This document shows positions 33,830-42,540 of a stretch of 51,928 nucleotides of DNA, one piece after another (position 1 is the first letter of the stretch; each line of letters begins with the position of its first letter). The notes beneath the pieces were generated by a model. That model searched no databases. It saw only the letters and a program-made list of their open reading frames with translations, and was not told where the DNA came from. The translations under genes and the position numbers were made by a program. The stretch comes from Acidobacteriota bacterium (GTDB lineage: Bacteria > Acidobacteriota > Terriglobia > Bryobacterales > Bryobacteraceae), in NCBI GenBank assembly GCA_016213725.1, contig JACQZS010000280.1:1-51928 (forward strand). The letters run 5' to 3'.

Positions 33830-34372
33830 CTACTGCACGTTCTCCTGCGGATCCACCTTCTCCTGCAGCACCACCTCCACCAGCGCCACAATCTCATCCA
33901 GACTATCCCGAACCGGCGTCAGCACCGATACCATCCCAGCCCGCTTCCGCACCGTCACCCGTTCGCCGCTCGCCAGCACCCGCGCCATCTCCGGGAACAT
34001 ATCCTGGGTCAGCGCCCCCCACACCCAGAACTGGCTGATCTCGTGCCTGTTCCGGATCACCACCTGCACCTTTCCGGGCGCTCCCGCCAAGGGCATCCAC
34101 AGGTTCAGGTCGCAGGGCCCCGGGCACAGCCGGGAGAGCCGGATCAGCGACTTCTTCACTGCCACGAACGGCCCGTGATTCACGTCGTAATTGTCCGAGG
34201 CCGCCCACGGATCCCGCGGGTCTTTCTTGAGCATCGAGGCCGCTGACTTCGCGGTCTGAATCTGTTTCACCAGCTCCCCGTCCACCATCGCCGTCGCCGC
34301 CTCGGCCACAAACTGCACGTCGGCCGCGAACCCCGCGGCTGCCATTGCCAATCCCAGCACGAAGACCCTCAT
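33830..34372 (-). CDS. Small secreted protein of unknown function
   Basis: A 180-residue protein whose ATG overlaps the previous stop as ATGA (34369-34372). A short signal peptide (MRVFVLGLAMAAAGFAAD) is followed by a unique body; C83 and C87 in RLCPGPCDLN could form a disulfide or bind metal. I recognise no family. It begins with a lysine-rich helix-like stretch and ends with an acidic tail, so a periplasmic binding or adaptor role is possible. It is the last gene of the proposed ROK-TonB receptor-APC-M20-DUF4091 unit. Confidence 0.6.
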   Translation of the reverse strand: MRVFVLGLAMAAAGFAADVQFVAEAATAMVDGELVKQIQTAKSAASMLKKDPRDPWAASDNYDVNHGPFVAVKKSLIRLSRLCPGPCDLNLWMPLAGAPGKVQVVIRNRHEISQFWVWGALTQDMFPEMARVLASGERVTVRKRAGMVSVLTPVRDSLDEIVALVEVVLQEKVDPQENVQ

Positions 34373-36156
34373 CGCCGGCCCTCCTTCGCAAGCTCCATCA
34401 CATACGCCCGCACCCGGGCCCACGCCCCCGCGTCCAGTTTTTCGTCAAACCGCGCATCCTTCGGCATCGCCTCGCCGATGTCGGCGTTCGTCCATTCCGA
34501 TGGATCCCCGTCCGCCAGCCGCGGCCTCGGCGCATGCCAGTCTTTCACCTCGGTCCCGTTGTACCGCCGCGCCACCTCGGCCCGTAGCGCCGCTGCTCCC
34601 TTGGAAGCCGAATACGTCTCCAGCAGCGCCAGATCCTCCAGCGCATTGCGCTCCAGCTTCAGCCGCACGCTGGCCAGGGGTCCGGAGATCCCAAAGCGTT
34701 CTCCCGGATAAACCAGAGTCTCTCCTCCCCCTTGAAACTGGAACCAGGGATCTGCCCCCGGCGCCACCGTCAGCCACCGCACAAACCCATCCACCCCCAG
34801 CATCCACGTCTCCAGCAGCTCTTTCGTCACGTGCGACGACGGCCGCGCCACCGGCGGCGTCCCGCCGTAGATCCACACCGTGTCCCCCTGCTTCTTCCGC
34901 TCCAGCCCCTCTTCCAGGTACCAGCCGAACATCCCCCCGCCGCACACCCAGAAGTTGATCACCCCGGCCAGCTCCTTGAACTGGCGCTCCATCTGCCAGC
35001 TCGCATCCGTCCGGTACACCCACTCGACCGGCGAGCCGGCCGGCATCGCCGCCTTCATCAGTCTCTGATACTCCCGGAAGCGCTCGAAGTCCTTCGGAAA
35101 CCGCGTCTCGTCGCCATCCCATTCAAACGCCTTGTAGCGCTTCTTGTGATTGAAGAACAGCTCCAGCTTCGTCTTCGTCCAGCCCTTCGCCCGGAAGTGC
35201 GCCTCCATCTCGCCCACCACGTTCACGAACTCGCGCTCGTAGCCCGGCTCGCCCCACCACAGATACGATGCCGGCCACTCCGGATTGATCGGCGTGTACA
35301 CGTACGGAATCGGCTGCGCCCCGCGCCGCGTCTTCGCAAATGCGCTCCCGTCGAACAACGGCCCGTAGTGCTTGTCGTAGTACGTCCAATCCGCCACGTG
35401 CCTGTTCTTCCCCGCGCCCTCCAGCCGCGGAGCGAACTCCTCGCCCACCTTCCCGCCGTGTCCGTAACCCAGTTGATGGAACACGCCCCGGTGTTCGTAG
35501 TACACGCGGTGGTAGGCGTGGATCAGCCCAAAGAAGTCGTCGCTCAAATAGAACCCCGGCTTCTTCGCCAGCCCGGGATACTGCCCGCCGAACCAGCTCG
35601 TCCCGTACGCGTTGTGGTCCATCACCACCGCGTCCTTGTCCGGCACCCTGGCGTCCAGCACCCGCACCTCCACCGTCACGGCGGACTTCTGCCCGCCTGC
35701 CTCCAACACCACCGTGACCTTCTCCGCCCCGGCCCGCGCGTTCGCCGGCACCCACAGGTCCAGCCAGTAGCTCTGCGCCGTCTGCCCCGCCACTTTGTTG
35801 TCCGCCGCCGGCAGTTGCGCCGCCGCCGGCAGCGCCACCGGAATCAACGCATCCACAATGTACGCTTTGCTCTTGGGCAGGAAGTGGAACCACTCCCGGA
35901 ACAGCTCGGCCTCCACTCCGCCCGACACCGACAGCGTGTACGCCGCCGCCGCCGCGCTCGTCACCACCAGCCGGCACGACACGTGCGCCGCCCGCGCGCT
36001 CTCCACCACCATGGATCGCGCCGGCGCCACGCCCGCCCCTCTGTCCGCCGCCGTGATCTGCCCGAACGGATCCACCCTCACGTGCCCCGGCAGCACCGTC
36101 AGGTCCGCCCCCGCACACACCGCCGCCGCGGCCAGCGCCAACACGCCTAACTTCAT
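34369..36156 (-). CDS. Secreted DUF4091-type glycoside-hydrolase-like protein
   Basis: The ATG at 36156 (AGGAG 8 nt upstream) gives 595 residues starting with the signal peptide MKLGVLALAAAAVCAGAD. An N-terminal sandwich is followed by a TIM-barrel-like region (LELFFNHKKRYKAFEWDGDE, VEWVYRTDASWQ). DUF4091 is recognisable at the end: LGVDGFVRWLTVAPGADPW, ETLVYPGERFG and RLKLERNALEDLALLE. DUF4091 proteins are believed to be glycosidases with unknown substrates. It is 5 bp downstream of the M20 peptidase gene and overlaps the next gene by 4 bp. Confidence 0.78.
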   Translation of the reverse strand: MKLGVLALAAAAVCAGADLTVLPGHVRVDPFGQITAADRGAGVAPARSMVVESARAAHVSCRLVVTSAAAAAYTLSVSGGVEAELFREWFHFLPKSKAYIVDALIPVALPAAAQLPAADNKVAGQTAQSYWLDLWVPANARAGAEKVTVVLEAGGQKSAVTVEVRVLDARVPDKDAVVMDHNAYGTSWFGGQYPGLAKKPGFYLSDDFFGLIHAYHRVYYEHRGVFHQLGYGHGGKVGEEFAPRLEGAGKNRHVADWTYYDKHYGPLFDGSAFAKTRRGAQPIPYVYTPINPEWPASYLWWGEPGYEREFVNVVGEMEAHFRAKGWTKTKLELFFNHKKRYKAFEWDGDETRFPKDFERFREYQRLMKAAMPAGSPVEWVYRTDASWQMERQFKELAGVINFWVCGGGMFGWYLEEGLERKKQGDTVWIYGGTPPVARPSSHVTKELLETWMLGVDGFVRWLTVAPGADPWFQFQGGGETLVYPGERFGISGPLASVRLKLERNALEDLALLETYSASKGAAALRAEVARRYNGTEVKDWHAPRPRLADGDPSEWTNADIGEAMPKDARFDEKLDAGAWARVRAYVMELAKEGRR

Positions 36157-36161
36157 TTCGG

Positions 36162-37460
36162 TTACTCCTGATTGCACCAGCGATAGGTGAACAGCAGCAG
36201 CGCCTTGGCCGCGCTGTACAAAGTGTCCAGCTCCACGTACTCGTCCGCCAGATGCGTGTTCCCGCCGCGCGCGCCCCAGATTACCGCCGGCATCCCGAAG
36301 TGCTGCTGGAACACGTACATGTCGCAGGGCCCTTCAATCCCCGCGATCTCCGCTTCCTGCCCCAGCACCTCCCTGGCGCTTACCGCCATCTCCCGCAGCA
36401 CCGCCGCCTCCGCGTCGCACGACGAGCCCGGCAGCCACCTGAGCGGAAACTTCACCGTTGGCGCCCACGGGAACAGCTCCTTCCGCGCCGCCACCGTCTC
36501 CTCCAGCCACTCGAAGAACTGCGCGTCCACGTCCTCCAGGCTCTCGCCCGGCATCGCCTGCCAGTACAGCTCCACCATGCACTCCTGCGCCGTCGCCATC
36601 GGCTCGCTCGTCCCCCACGGGCCCGTGTGGATCTTCAGCACCGCCACCGGCACCGGGTTCTCCAATCCCGCATACGCATAGTGCTTCGGAGCCAGCCTGG
36701 TCCGCCGCTCCGCGAACACCGGAATCTGCGACAACAGCCACGCCAGTTGCAGCGCCACCCCCGCATCCATCCCGCCGGCCAGAATCCCCGCGTTCGGAAC
36801 CTGCAGCTTCAAATGCGCCGTCCGCCCGCCTCTCTGCGCCGGACAGATCCTGAGAAACGACGGCTCGCTCACCACCGCCGCATCGGCCAGATAGCCGCGC
36901 AGCCGCCCGGCCAGCGTCCCATTCACGCCGCCGAACTCCTCGTCCACCACGCTCTCCACCGTCAGGTCGCCTTTGAGTTGAACCCCCATCTCCGCCAGCG
37001 CCCGCGCCACCCACACATTCGTCGCGATCCCCGCCTTCATGTCGTTCGAGCCGCGTCCGTACAGCAGCCCGCCTTCGATCTGCGCGCCGAACGGATCCCG
37101 CGTCCAGTTCAGCGTCCCCTTCGGCACCGTGTCCACATGCCCCGTCAGAATCAACGACCGGCCGCCGCCGCTGCCCTTCTTCTGCCCCGCCAGATTCGGC
37201 CGCCCGCGGTAGTCCCGGCCCGCAAAGTACAGCGGATGCTCCTTCAAGCCGGTCACCGTGTCCAGCTCGTACAGGTCCGTTTCGAATCCCGCCCCCTGCA
37301 GCAGCCCTTCGCAGTACCGCTGGCACGCTCCCTCCGCCCCCGTCGGCGGCGTGTTCTCTGACCGCGTCCGCACCAGCGCCGCCAGAATCTCCACGAGATC
37401 CTCGCGGTGAGCGTCCGCGTATTGCAGCAGCTCTCTCTCCACCATCGTGTCAGCCGGCAT
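36162..37460 (-). CDS. M20-family metallopeptidase/deacylase
   Basis: A 432-residue protein of the ArgE/DapE/ACY1/CPG2 family. Metal ligands are H108 and D110 (LTGHVDTVPKG), D140 (GRGSNDMKAG), the E174/E175 pair (VVDEEFGG), E199 and a late His in GGNTHLADEY. The dimerisation lid lies between them. Such enzymes cleave peptide or N-acyl bonds in the cytoplasm. The gene overlaps the APC permease gene by 11 bp, so the permease may import its substrate, an amino acid derivative or small peptide. The exact substrate cannot be read from sequence. Confidence 0.9.
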   Translation of the reverse strand: MPADTMVERELLQYADAHREDLVEILAALVRTRSENTPPTGAEGACQRYCEGLLQGAGFETDLYELDTVTGLKEHPLYFAGRDYRGRPNLAGQKKGSGGGRSLILTGHVDTVPKGTLNWTRDPFGAQIEGGLLYGRGSNDMKAGIATNVWVARALAEMGVQLKGDLTVESVVDEEFGGVNGTLAGRLRGYLADAAVVSEPSFLRICPAQRGGRTAHLKLQVPNAGILAGGMDAGVALQLAWLLSQIPVFAERRTRLAPKHYAYAGLENPVPVAVLKIHTGPWGTSEPMATAQECMVELYWQAMPGESLEDVDAQFFEWLEETVAARKELFPWAPTVKFPLRWLPGSSCDAEAAVLREMAVSAREVLGQEAEIAGIEGPCDMYVFQQHFGMPAVIWGARGGNTHLADEYVELDTLYSAAKALLLFTYRWCNQE

Positions 37461-38844
37461 GCGAGGTGTCCTCCTCGAAGCTCTCCATGGCCTTCGGCGC
37501 CAGCCGGAAGCCGCGGGTGTTCACTGCCAGATACAGCACGCCCAAAGCCAGCCAGCCGAACCCGGCCAGCTTCGCCTTGTTCGTCAGATTCAACCACAGG
37601 AACGTGCACACCGCCGCGCCCATCAGCGGATACACCAGGTGCTCCAGCGCCTGCCGCCCTTCCCTCTGCCTCAGCCGCACGTAGTAATGGCGCACCACGC
37701 TCAGATTCACCAGAATGAAGCCCGACAGCGCTCCGAAGTTCAGCAACTCCACCGCCAATTGAAACCGGAAGACCAGTGACCCCGCCAGCGTCACCGCCGC
37801 CATCACCATCAATCCCCTCACCGGAGTCGAGTGCTTCGGGTCGATCGTCCCGAACACCCGTTTCGAGATCACTTCATCGCGCCCCATCCCCAGCAGCAGG
37901 CGCGATGCCCCGGCCTGTCCCGTGAGCGCGCTCGCCAGCCCCGCCACCAGCAGCACAAACGTCAGCGCGCCGAACATCCACTGCCCGCCGATCCGCGTGC
38001 CGATGTCCAGAATCGCCGTGTCCGGCTGCGGAAACGCCGCATAGTCCGGCCACACCAGCGCCGCCAGGTAAACCGTCGCGATGCAGATCACACCCTGGAA
38101 GACGCACACCGCCACCGTCGCCCACCCAATGTCCTTCCTTGGGTTCAACGCATCCTCCGCCAGCGTCGAAATCGCATCAAAGCCAATATACGAAAGCGTC
38201 GCCACCCCCGCGCCCAGCAGCATCGGACCGGGGGCGAACGTCTCCTTCCGGAAGAACCCGCGCGTGTCCAGCAATCCCGCCCAGCCGTGCGCCGCCACTA
38301 CGTAGTAGCCGGCCAGAGCCAGGAACGCCGCCGCGCAACCCGTCATGATCGCCATCAGCCAGGCGCTGGCCCGCGCCGTCATCCTGATGCCGCGCAGATT
38401 CACCAGCGTGATGCCCACCGTAAACAGCACAGCCCAGACCCACTCCGGCACCGCCGGCAGCAGCCTCGCCGCGGTGAGCGCGGCATAGATCACGCTCAGC
38501 AACGGGATCAGGAAGTAGTCGAGAATCATCGCCCAGCCTGCCAGAAAGCCAACGTGTTCGCTCAAGCCTCTGCGCGCGTATGTGTACGTCGAGCCTGCCG
38601 ACGGATAGGCCGCCGCCATCTTGCCGTAGCTCGCCGCCGTGAAGAACATCGCCACCATCGCCACGACATAAGCCAGCGCCGCGTGTCCGCCCGAAAGGTT
38701 CTGCACGATGCCGAACACCGGGTAGGGCGCCGTCGGTGTCAGCATCACCAGCCCGTACAGTACCAGATCCCAGCGCGTCAGCACCCGCCGGAATCTCTTC
38801 GTTGCTTCCGCCTGCCCGCAAATTGGAGGGTTTGATGATTCCAT
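37450..38844 (-). CDS. APC-family amino acid/amine permease
   Basis: The ATG at 38844 gives 464 residues; an in-frame GTG at 38871 would begin inside the 38857-38885 hairpin and is less likely. Twelve hydrophobic segments are visible. YVVAMVAMFFTAASYGKMAA and SAGSTYTYARRGL match the APC superfamily, with SYIGFDAISTLAEDALNP in the middle. Members import amino acids, polyamines or small peptides by cation symport. It is 55 bp after the TonB receptor gene and overlaps the M20 peptidase, which supports an uptake-and-cleave role for one substrate. Confidence 0.88.
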   Translation of the reverse strand: MESSNPPICGQAEATKRFRRVLTRWDLVLYGLVMLTPTAPYPVFGIVQNLSGGHAALAYVVAMVAMFFTAASYGKMAAAYPSAGSTYTYARRGLSEHVGFLAGWAMILDYFLIPLLSVIYAALTAARLLPAVPEWVWAVLFTVGITLVNLRGIRMTARASAWLMAIMTGCAAAFLALAGYYVVAAHGWAGLLDTRGFFRKETFAPGPMLLGAGVATLSYIGFDAISTLAEDALNPRKDIGWATVAVCVFQGVICIATVYLAALVWPDYAAFPQPDTAILDIGTRIGGQWMFGALTFVLLVAGLASALTGQAGASRLLLGMGRDEVISKRVFGTIDPKHSTPVRGLMVMAAVTLAGSLVFRFQLAVELLNFGALSGFILVNLSVVRHYYVRLRQREGRQALEHLVYPLMGAAVCTFLWLNLTNKAKLAGFGWLALGVLYLAVNTRGFRLAPKAMESFEEDTSHAG

Positions 38845-38856
38845 TGCGAAGTCCCA

Positions 38857-38885
38857 GGCGGAGCCGCTCACGCGGCGGCTCCGCC
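38857..38885 (-). other. GC-rich hairpin between TonB receptor and APC genes
   Basis: GGCGGAGCCG (38857-38866) and CGGCTCCGCC (38876-38885) form a 10-bp stem (11 with the next C-G pair) that ends about 12 nt before the ATG of the permease. It has no T-run. It may weaken read-through from the highly expressed receptor to the permease or protect the 3' end of the receptor mRNA. Confidence 0.5.
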
Positions 38886-38899
38886 CGGAGATCCGGATT

Positions 38900-41800
38900 C
38901 TACCAGCTCAGCCGTAGCGAGAACTGGATGATCCTCGGACCGTTGGTCTGCACGCTCATGTCCTGCAGGCCGGTCGTCGCGTTGGGATTCGTGTCGATCG
39001 GGTGGTTGAACGCGTTGAAGAAGTCCGCCGTGAACCGCAGCTTCACCTGTTCGGTGATCGCGAAGTTCTTGAACGCCGACAGGTCCGTCGACCACGCGCC
39101 CGGCCCGAGGAAGAACGCTCGCGCATTCGAGTTCACCGTGTCCGTGATCGGGGTCTGCCGCACCGTCCCGTTCGCCAGCGTCTGCGGCAGCCGGTTGTCG
39201 AAGTTGGCGCCCAGCGGGTGCGCCAGCCGCTTGCTGCGGTCCAGCGGAACCAGCGCCTGCAGCGCATTCTGGTCGACGTTCGTCGCCAGCAGCGGATTGA
39301 AGTCGCCGGCCCAGTACAGCCGCTGGTTGCGGTTGCTGTACTTCAGGTCCAGCCGCTGGTCCGAGGAAAGCGAAGGATTCCCGAACAGGTACAGCCCGGC
39401 GCTGACGCCCGTCCAGTAGCCGCTGCGCCAGTCGCCCATCCCGGCCAATTGCCAGCCGCCGATGAGCAGGTCCCAGCCCTTCGCCACGTTGCCGCCGTAC
39501 TTCTTGCCCTTGCCGAACGGCAGATCGTACACCGCGTTCCACCGCATGTGATGCGGTGGAATGTTGGTGGAATTCTGGTAGCCCAGCTTCAACCGGTCGT
39601 CGTAGCTCGAGTTGCTGCCGCCCAGGATCTGGATGTTCTCCGGAACCTGGAAGATGCCGTTGGTCGAGTTGATGGCGGCGCCGCCGGAGGTGAAGCCGCC
39701 GGCATCCGACGTCGTCAGCGAACGGGTGTACGTGTAGAAGTACTGGAAGGCCAGGCCGCTCGAGAAACGCCGCTCCACTTCCGCCTGCAGCGAGTTCGTG
39801 TTCGAATAGCCCGTCTTGTTCGTCGCGTTGTTGATGCTCCAGTCTTTGTTCACTCTCATCAGATCGCGGTTTCCGGGAGGCGCCGTCTTGGTCGTCTGCA
39901 CCCAGTTGTACTCCGCGATCCTCGAGTTCGAACTGAACTTCTGCTCCATGCCGGAGGAGTGGTTGCCAATGTAGCTCAACCGCATCGCCGTCATCCGGGC
40001 CAGCTCATACTCCAGCGTGAAGTGCCAGGACTGCGCCCGGCCGTCGCGCCAGTTGCGGAAGTCCATCGGCACCACGCCTTGCGCGCTCAACGGCAGTTGC
40101 ACGAGGCCCTGCGTCGGAATGGTGACCTTGCCGATGTAGTAGCTGTCGAGAGGCTTCGTCCGGATGCCATAGCTGCCCGTCCCGTCGACCGTCGTCACCG
40201 GGTTCTCGTACCTGAGGTTGAACGGCGGGTTGGTGCGGGAGGCCTGCAGAATCTGCGACAGCGGCATGGTCCAGAAGAACTCGCCATAGCTGCCCCGCAG
40301 CACCATCTTCGGATTCAACTTGAATGCCGCGCCCAGACGCGGCCCGAAGTTGTTGTTGTCCGCCGGCAGCAGCGCGCCGGGGATCCCGAGGTCGTTCGCC
40401 GTCTTCCAGCTCAATCCGCGCGCCGCCCAGCTGGCCAGCACCGAGGGAGGAATGCCCTGGATGCTGGTCATCTTCGTATCGTTCGGCGTGATCACCTGGA
40501 ACACTTTGTCGAGCGTCGTCAGGTCCACGTTGACCATCCTGTCGTACTTCTCCTTGTAAGGAGTCCACTTGTCCCAGCGCAGGCCCAGGCTGAGGGTCAG
40601 CCTCGGGCTCACCTTCCAGGTGTCTTCCGCGTACAGCCCGATCTCCTTCTGCCGGAAGTAGAAGTAGCCGCGGTTGAACTGCGCCGAGTAGTAGCTGGCC
40701 AGGCCGAGCGCCATCGTGGCGAAGCCGTCGCCCGTGTAGGACTTCGACCAGTCGCTGTCGGCATCGTAGAGCGAGGTCCACTCATGGCCGAAGTCGTGCT
40801 CGCCCATCGCCTGCTGCAGCTCGCGGATGTTGTTCTGCTCCGTCCTGTACTGCCCGCCGAACTTGATCGTGTGGGCGCCCTTCACCCAGGTGAAGTTGGG
40901 CTGCAGGATGTAGGCCGTCAGCATCTCGTCCTTGCGATTGTCGGCATCGTAGGTGAAATACGTGGACCAGTCTTCGTTGTGCGCGTACATGGTCGGCCAG
41001 CCGCTCTCGCCGAACGGATTCGGCAGGCCCAGCTGGTTCGCCCACGGGGTGCTGTCGGCCAGGGTGCCGGAGCTCTTCGGCGCCCGGTTCACCGCCAGCA
41101 TGATGTCGCCGATGAACGTGTTCGTGAAGGTCTTGGTGTAGCGCAGGGAGGCGTTGTAGACGTTGGCGTCGTTGCGGCTGGTGCCGTAGCCGTTCTGGAT
41201 GTCCTCCCGCGGGCCGCCGTACACGCCGCCCATCTGCTTGTAAGCGCGCTGGCTGTGCGTATAGCGGAACGTCAGCAGGTTGCGCTCGTTGAAACTGTGG
41301 TCGCCGCGGATGGTCAGGTTGTTCATGTTCGTCTTCACCGGATAGTAGGTGGCGAGGTTCAACCCGAGATAAGGATTGGTGCTGGACGTCGGCGCGTGCG
41401 TGACGCTGTTCATCGTCGCCAGGAACGGGCTCAGACGGCTGGTGGGAATGACGTTGCCTACGAAGGGCGTCCTCGCCCCGCTGGCCGTCGTCGACATCGG
41501 ATCGTAGATCGTGTACTTCACGCTGTTGGCGTCTGTGATGTTGCTCAGGTCGCCGGCGAACATGCTCGCCGTCGGCACGGTGTCCTGGTAGAAGCTCTTC
41601 TCCCGCTGCCGCAGCCCTTCATAGGCCGCGAACCAGAAGCTCTTGTTCCGGCCGTCGTACAGCTTCGGGATCATCACCGGGCCGCCGGCCGACACGCCGA
41701 ACTCGTTGCGGGCCAGAAACGCCGACGTATTCCCGTCCTGCCGCGCTCTCGCGCGCAGGCCGGCGCCGTTGTTGCGGAAAGTCTCGAAGGCCGCGCCGTG

Positions 41801-42511
41801 GAAGGCGTTGGTGCCGCTCTTGGTCACCACCGTCACCGTGGCCGGCCGCGAATACTGCGCGCCGCTGCCGACGGTTTCAATGCGGAACTCCTGAACCGTG
41901 TCCAGGCCGGGCTGCACGCGCGCCATGCCGCCGCCGAAGCGGTCAACCAGCGACACGCCGTCCAGCGTCATTTCCGCGGAGCCCACCTTCATGCCGTTGA
42001 TGCGCGGGTTTCCGCCGCCTTCCACGCCCGGGGTCAAATCGAACAGCGTGGTGATCGACCGGCCGTTCAACGGCAGCTGCTGGATGCGGACGTTGTCCTT
42101 CACGCTGCCCACCTCCGCACTCTCCGTGTTGATCAGCGGAGCCGCGGCCGTCACTTCCACCAGCGAATCCACGCTGCCCACCACCAACGAGGGTTCGACC
42201 ACGGCCGTCTGGCCGGCCACCACCGTCAGCGTGCCTTGCCATTTCTTAAAACCCTTGGCTTCCACGTCCACTTTGTAATCGCCGGGCACCAGGCCCTGGA
42301 AGAGGAAGAAGCCGACGTCGTTGCTGACGGACTCGCGAACCACGTTCGTGGCGACGTGCGTCAACGTGACCTTCGCACTGGGCACGGCGGACTTGGCCGG
42401 ATCGTAAACGGAGCCGCGGATGACGGCGTTTCCGGATTGTGAGTAGACGGGCAGCATGATGCAAATCAGCAGCACCGCCAGGAAGCAGGGAGATTTAGCG
42501 AAACCAACCAT
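38900..42511 (-). CDS. TonB-dependent receptor with N-terminal carboxypeptidase-regulatory-like domain (Oar-like)
   Basis: The ATG at 42511, preceded by GAGG, gives 1203 residues with a signal peptide (MVGFAKSPCFLAVLLICIML). Residues ~27-110 form the Ig-like domain (GNAVIRGSVYDPAKSAVPSA). A plug follows (IQQLPLNGRSITTLFDLTPG, MTLDGVSLVDRF) and then a 22-strand-type barrel to a final aromatic residue (FSLRLSW). Acidobacteria have many of these; they import large glycans, glycopeptides or siderophores with TonB energy. No SusD partner is adjacent. The ROK gene ends 29 bp upstream, so it is probably controlled as one unit. No TonB box is obvious. Confidence 0.93.
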   Translation of the reverse strand: MVGFAKSPCFLAVLLICIMLPVYSQSGNAVIRGSVYDPAKSAVPSAKVTLTHVATNVVRESVSNDVGFFLFQGLVPGDYKVDVEAKGFKKWQGTLTVVAGQTAVVEPSLVVGSVDSLVEVTAAAPLINTESAEVGSVKDNVRIQQLPLNGRSITTLFDLTPGVEGGGNPRINGMKVGSAEMTLDGVSLVDRFGGGMARVQPGLDTVQEFRIETVGSGAQYSRPATVTVVTKSGTNAFHGAAFETFRNNGAGLRARARQDGNTSAFLARNEFGVSAGGPVMIPKLYDGRNKSFWFAAYEGLRQREKSFYQDTVPTASMFAGDLSNITDANSVKYTIYDPMSTTASGARTPFVGNVIPTSRLSPFLATMNSVTHAPTSSTNPYLGLNLATYYPVKTNMNNLTIRGDHSFNERNLLTFRYTHSQRAYKQMGGVYGGPREDIQNGYGTSRNDANVYNASLRYTKTFTNTFIGDIMLAVNRAPKSSGTLADSTPWANQLGLPNPFGESGWPTMYAHNEDWSTYFTYDADNRKDEMLTAYILQPNFTWVKGAHTIKFGGQYRTEQNNIRELQQAMGEHDFGHEWTSLYDADSDWSKSYTGDGFATMALGLASYYSAQFNRGYFYFRQKEIGLYAEDTWKVSPRLTLSLGLRWDKWTPYKEKYDRMVNVDLTTLDKVFQVITPNDTKMTSIQGIPPSVLASWAARGLSWKTANDLGIPGALLPADNNNFGPRLGAAFKLNPKMVLRGSYGEFFWTMPLSQILQASRTNPPFNLRYENPVTTVDGTGSYGIRTKPLDSYYIGKVTIPTQGLVQLPLSAQGVVPMDFRNWRDGRAQSWHFTLEYELARMTAMRLSYIGNHSSGMEQKFSSNSRIAEYNWVQTTKTAPPGNRDLMRVNKDWSINNATNKTGYSNTNSLQAEVERRFSSGLAFQYFYTYTRSLTTSDAGGFTSGGAAINSTNGIFQVPENIQILGGSNSSYDDRLKLGYQNSTNIPPHHMRWNAVYDLPFGKGKKYGGNVAKGWDLLIGGWQLAGMGDWRSGYWTGVSAGLYLFGNPSLSSDQRLDLKYSNRNQRLYWAGDFNPLLATNVDQNALQALVPLDRSKRLAHPLGANFDNRLPQTLANGTVRQTPITDTVNSNARAFFLGPGAWSTDLSAFKNFAITEQVKLRFTADFFNAFNHPIDTNPNATTGLQDMSVQTNGPRIIQFSLRLSW

Positions 42512-42540
42512 CGGGACTACCTCGTTGTTGTCGATCAGAC

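Noticed and set aside
39002-42442. Long + strand ORF (1146 codons) opposite the TonB receptor
   Set aside because: It is the antisense frame of a well-supported receptor. The translation is rich in Arg, His, Val and Ala, with no domain or signal peptide, as expected from GC-rich codon structure.
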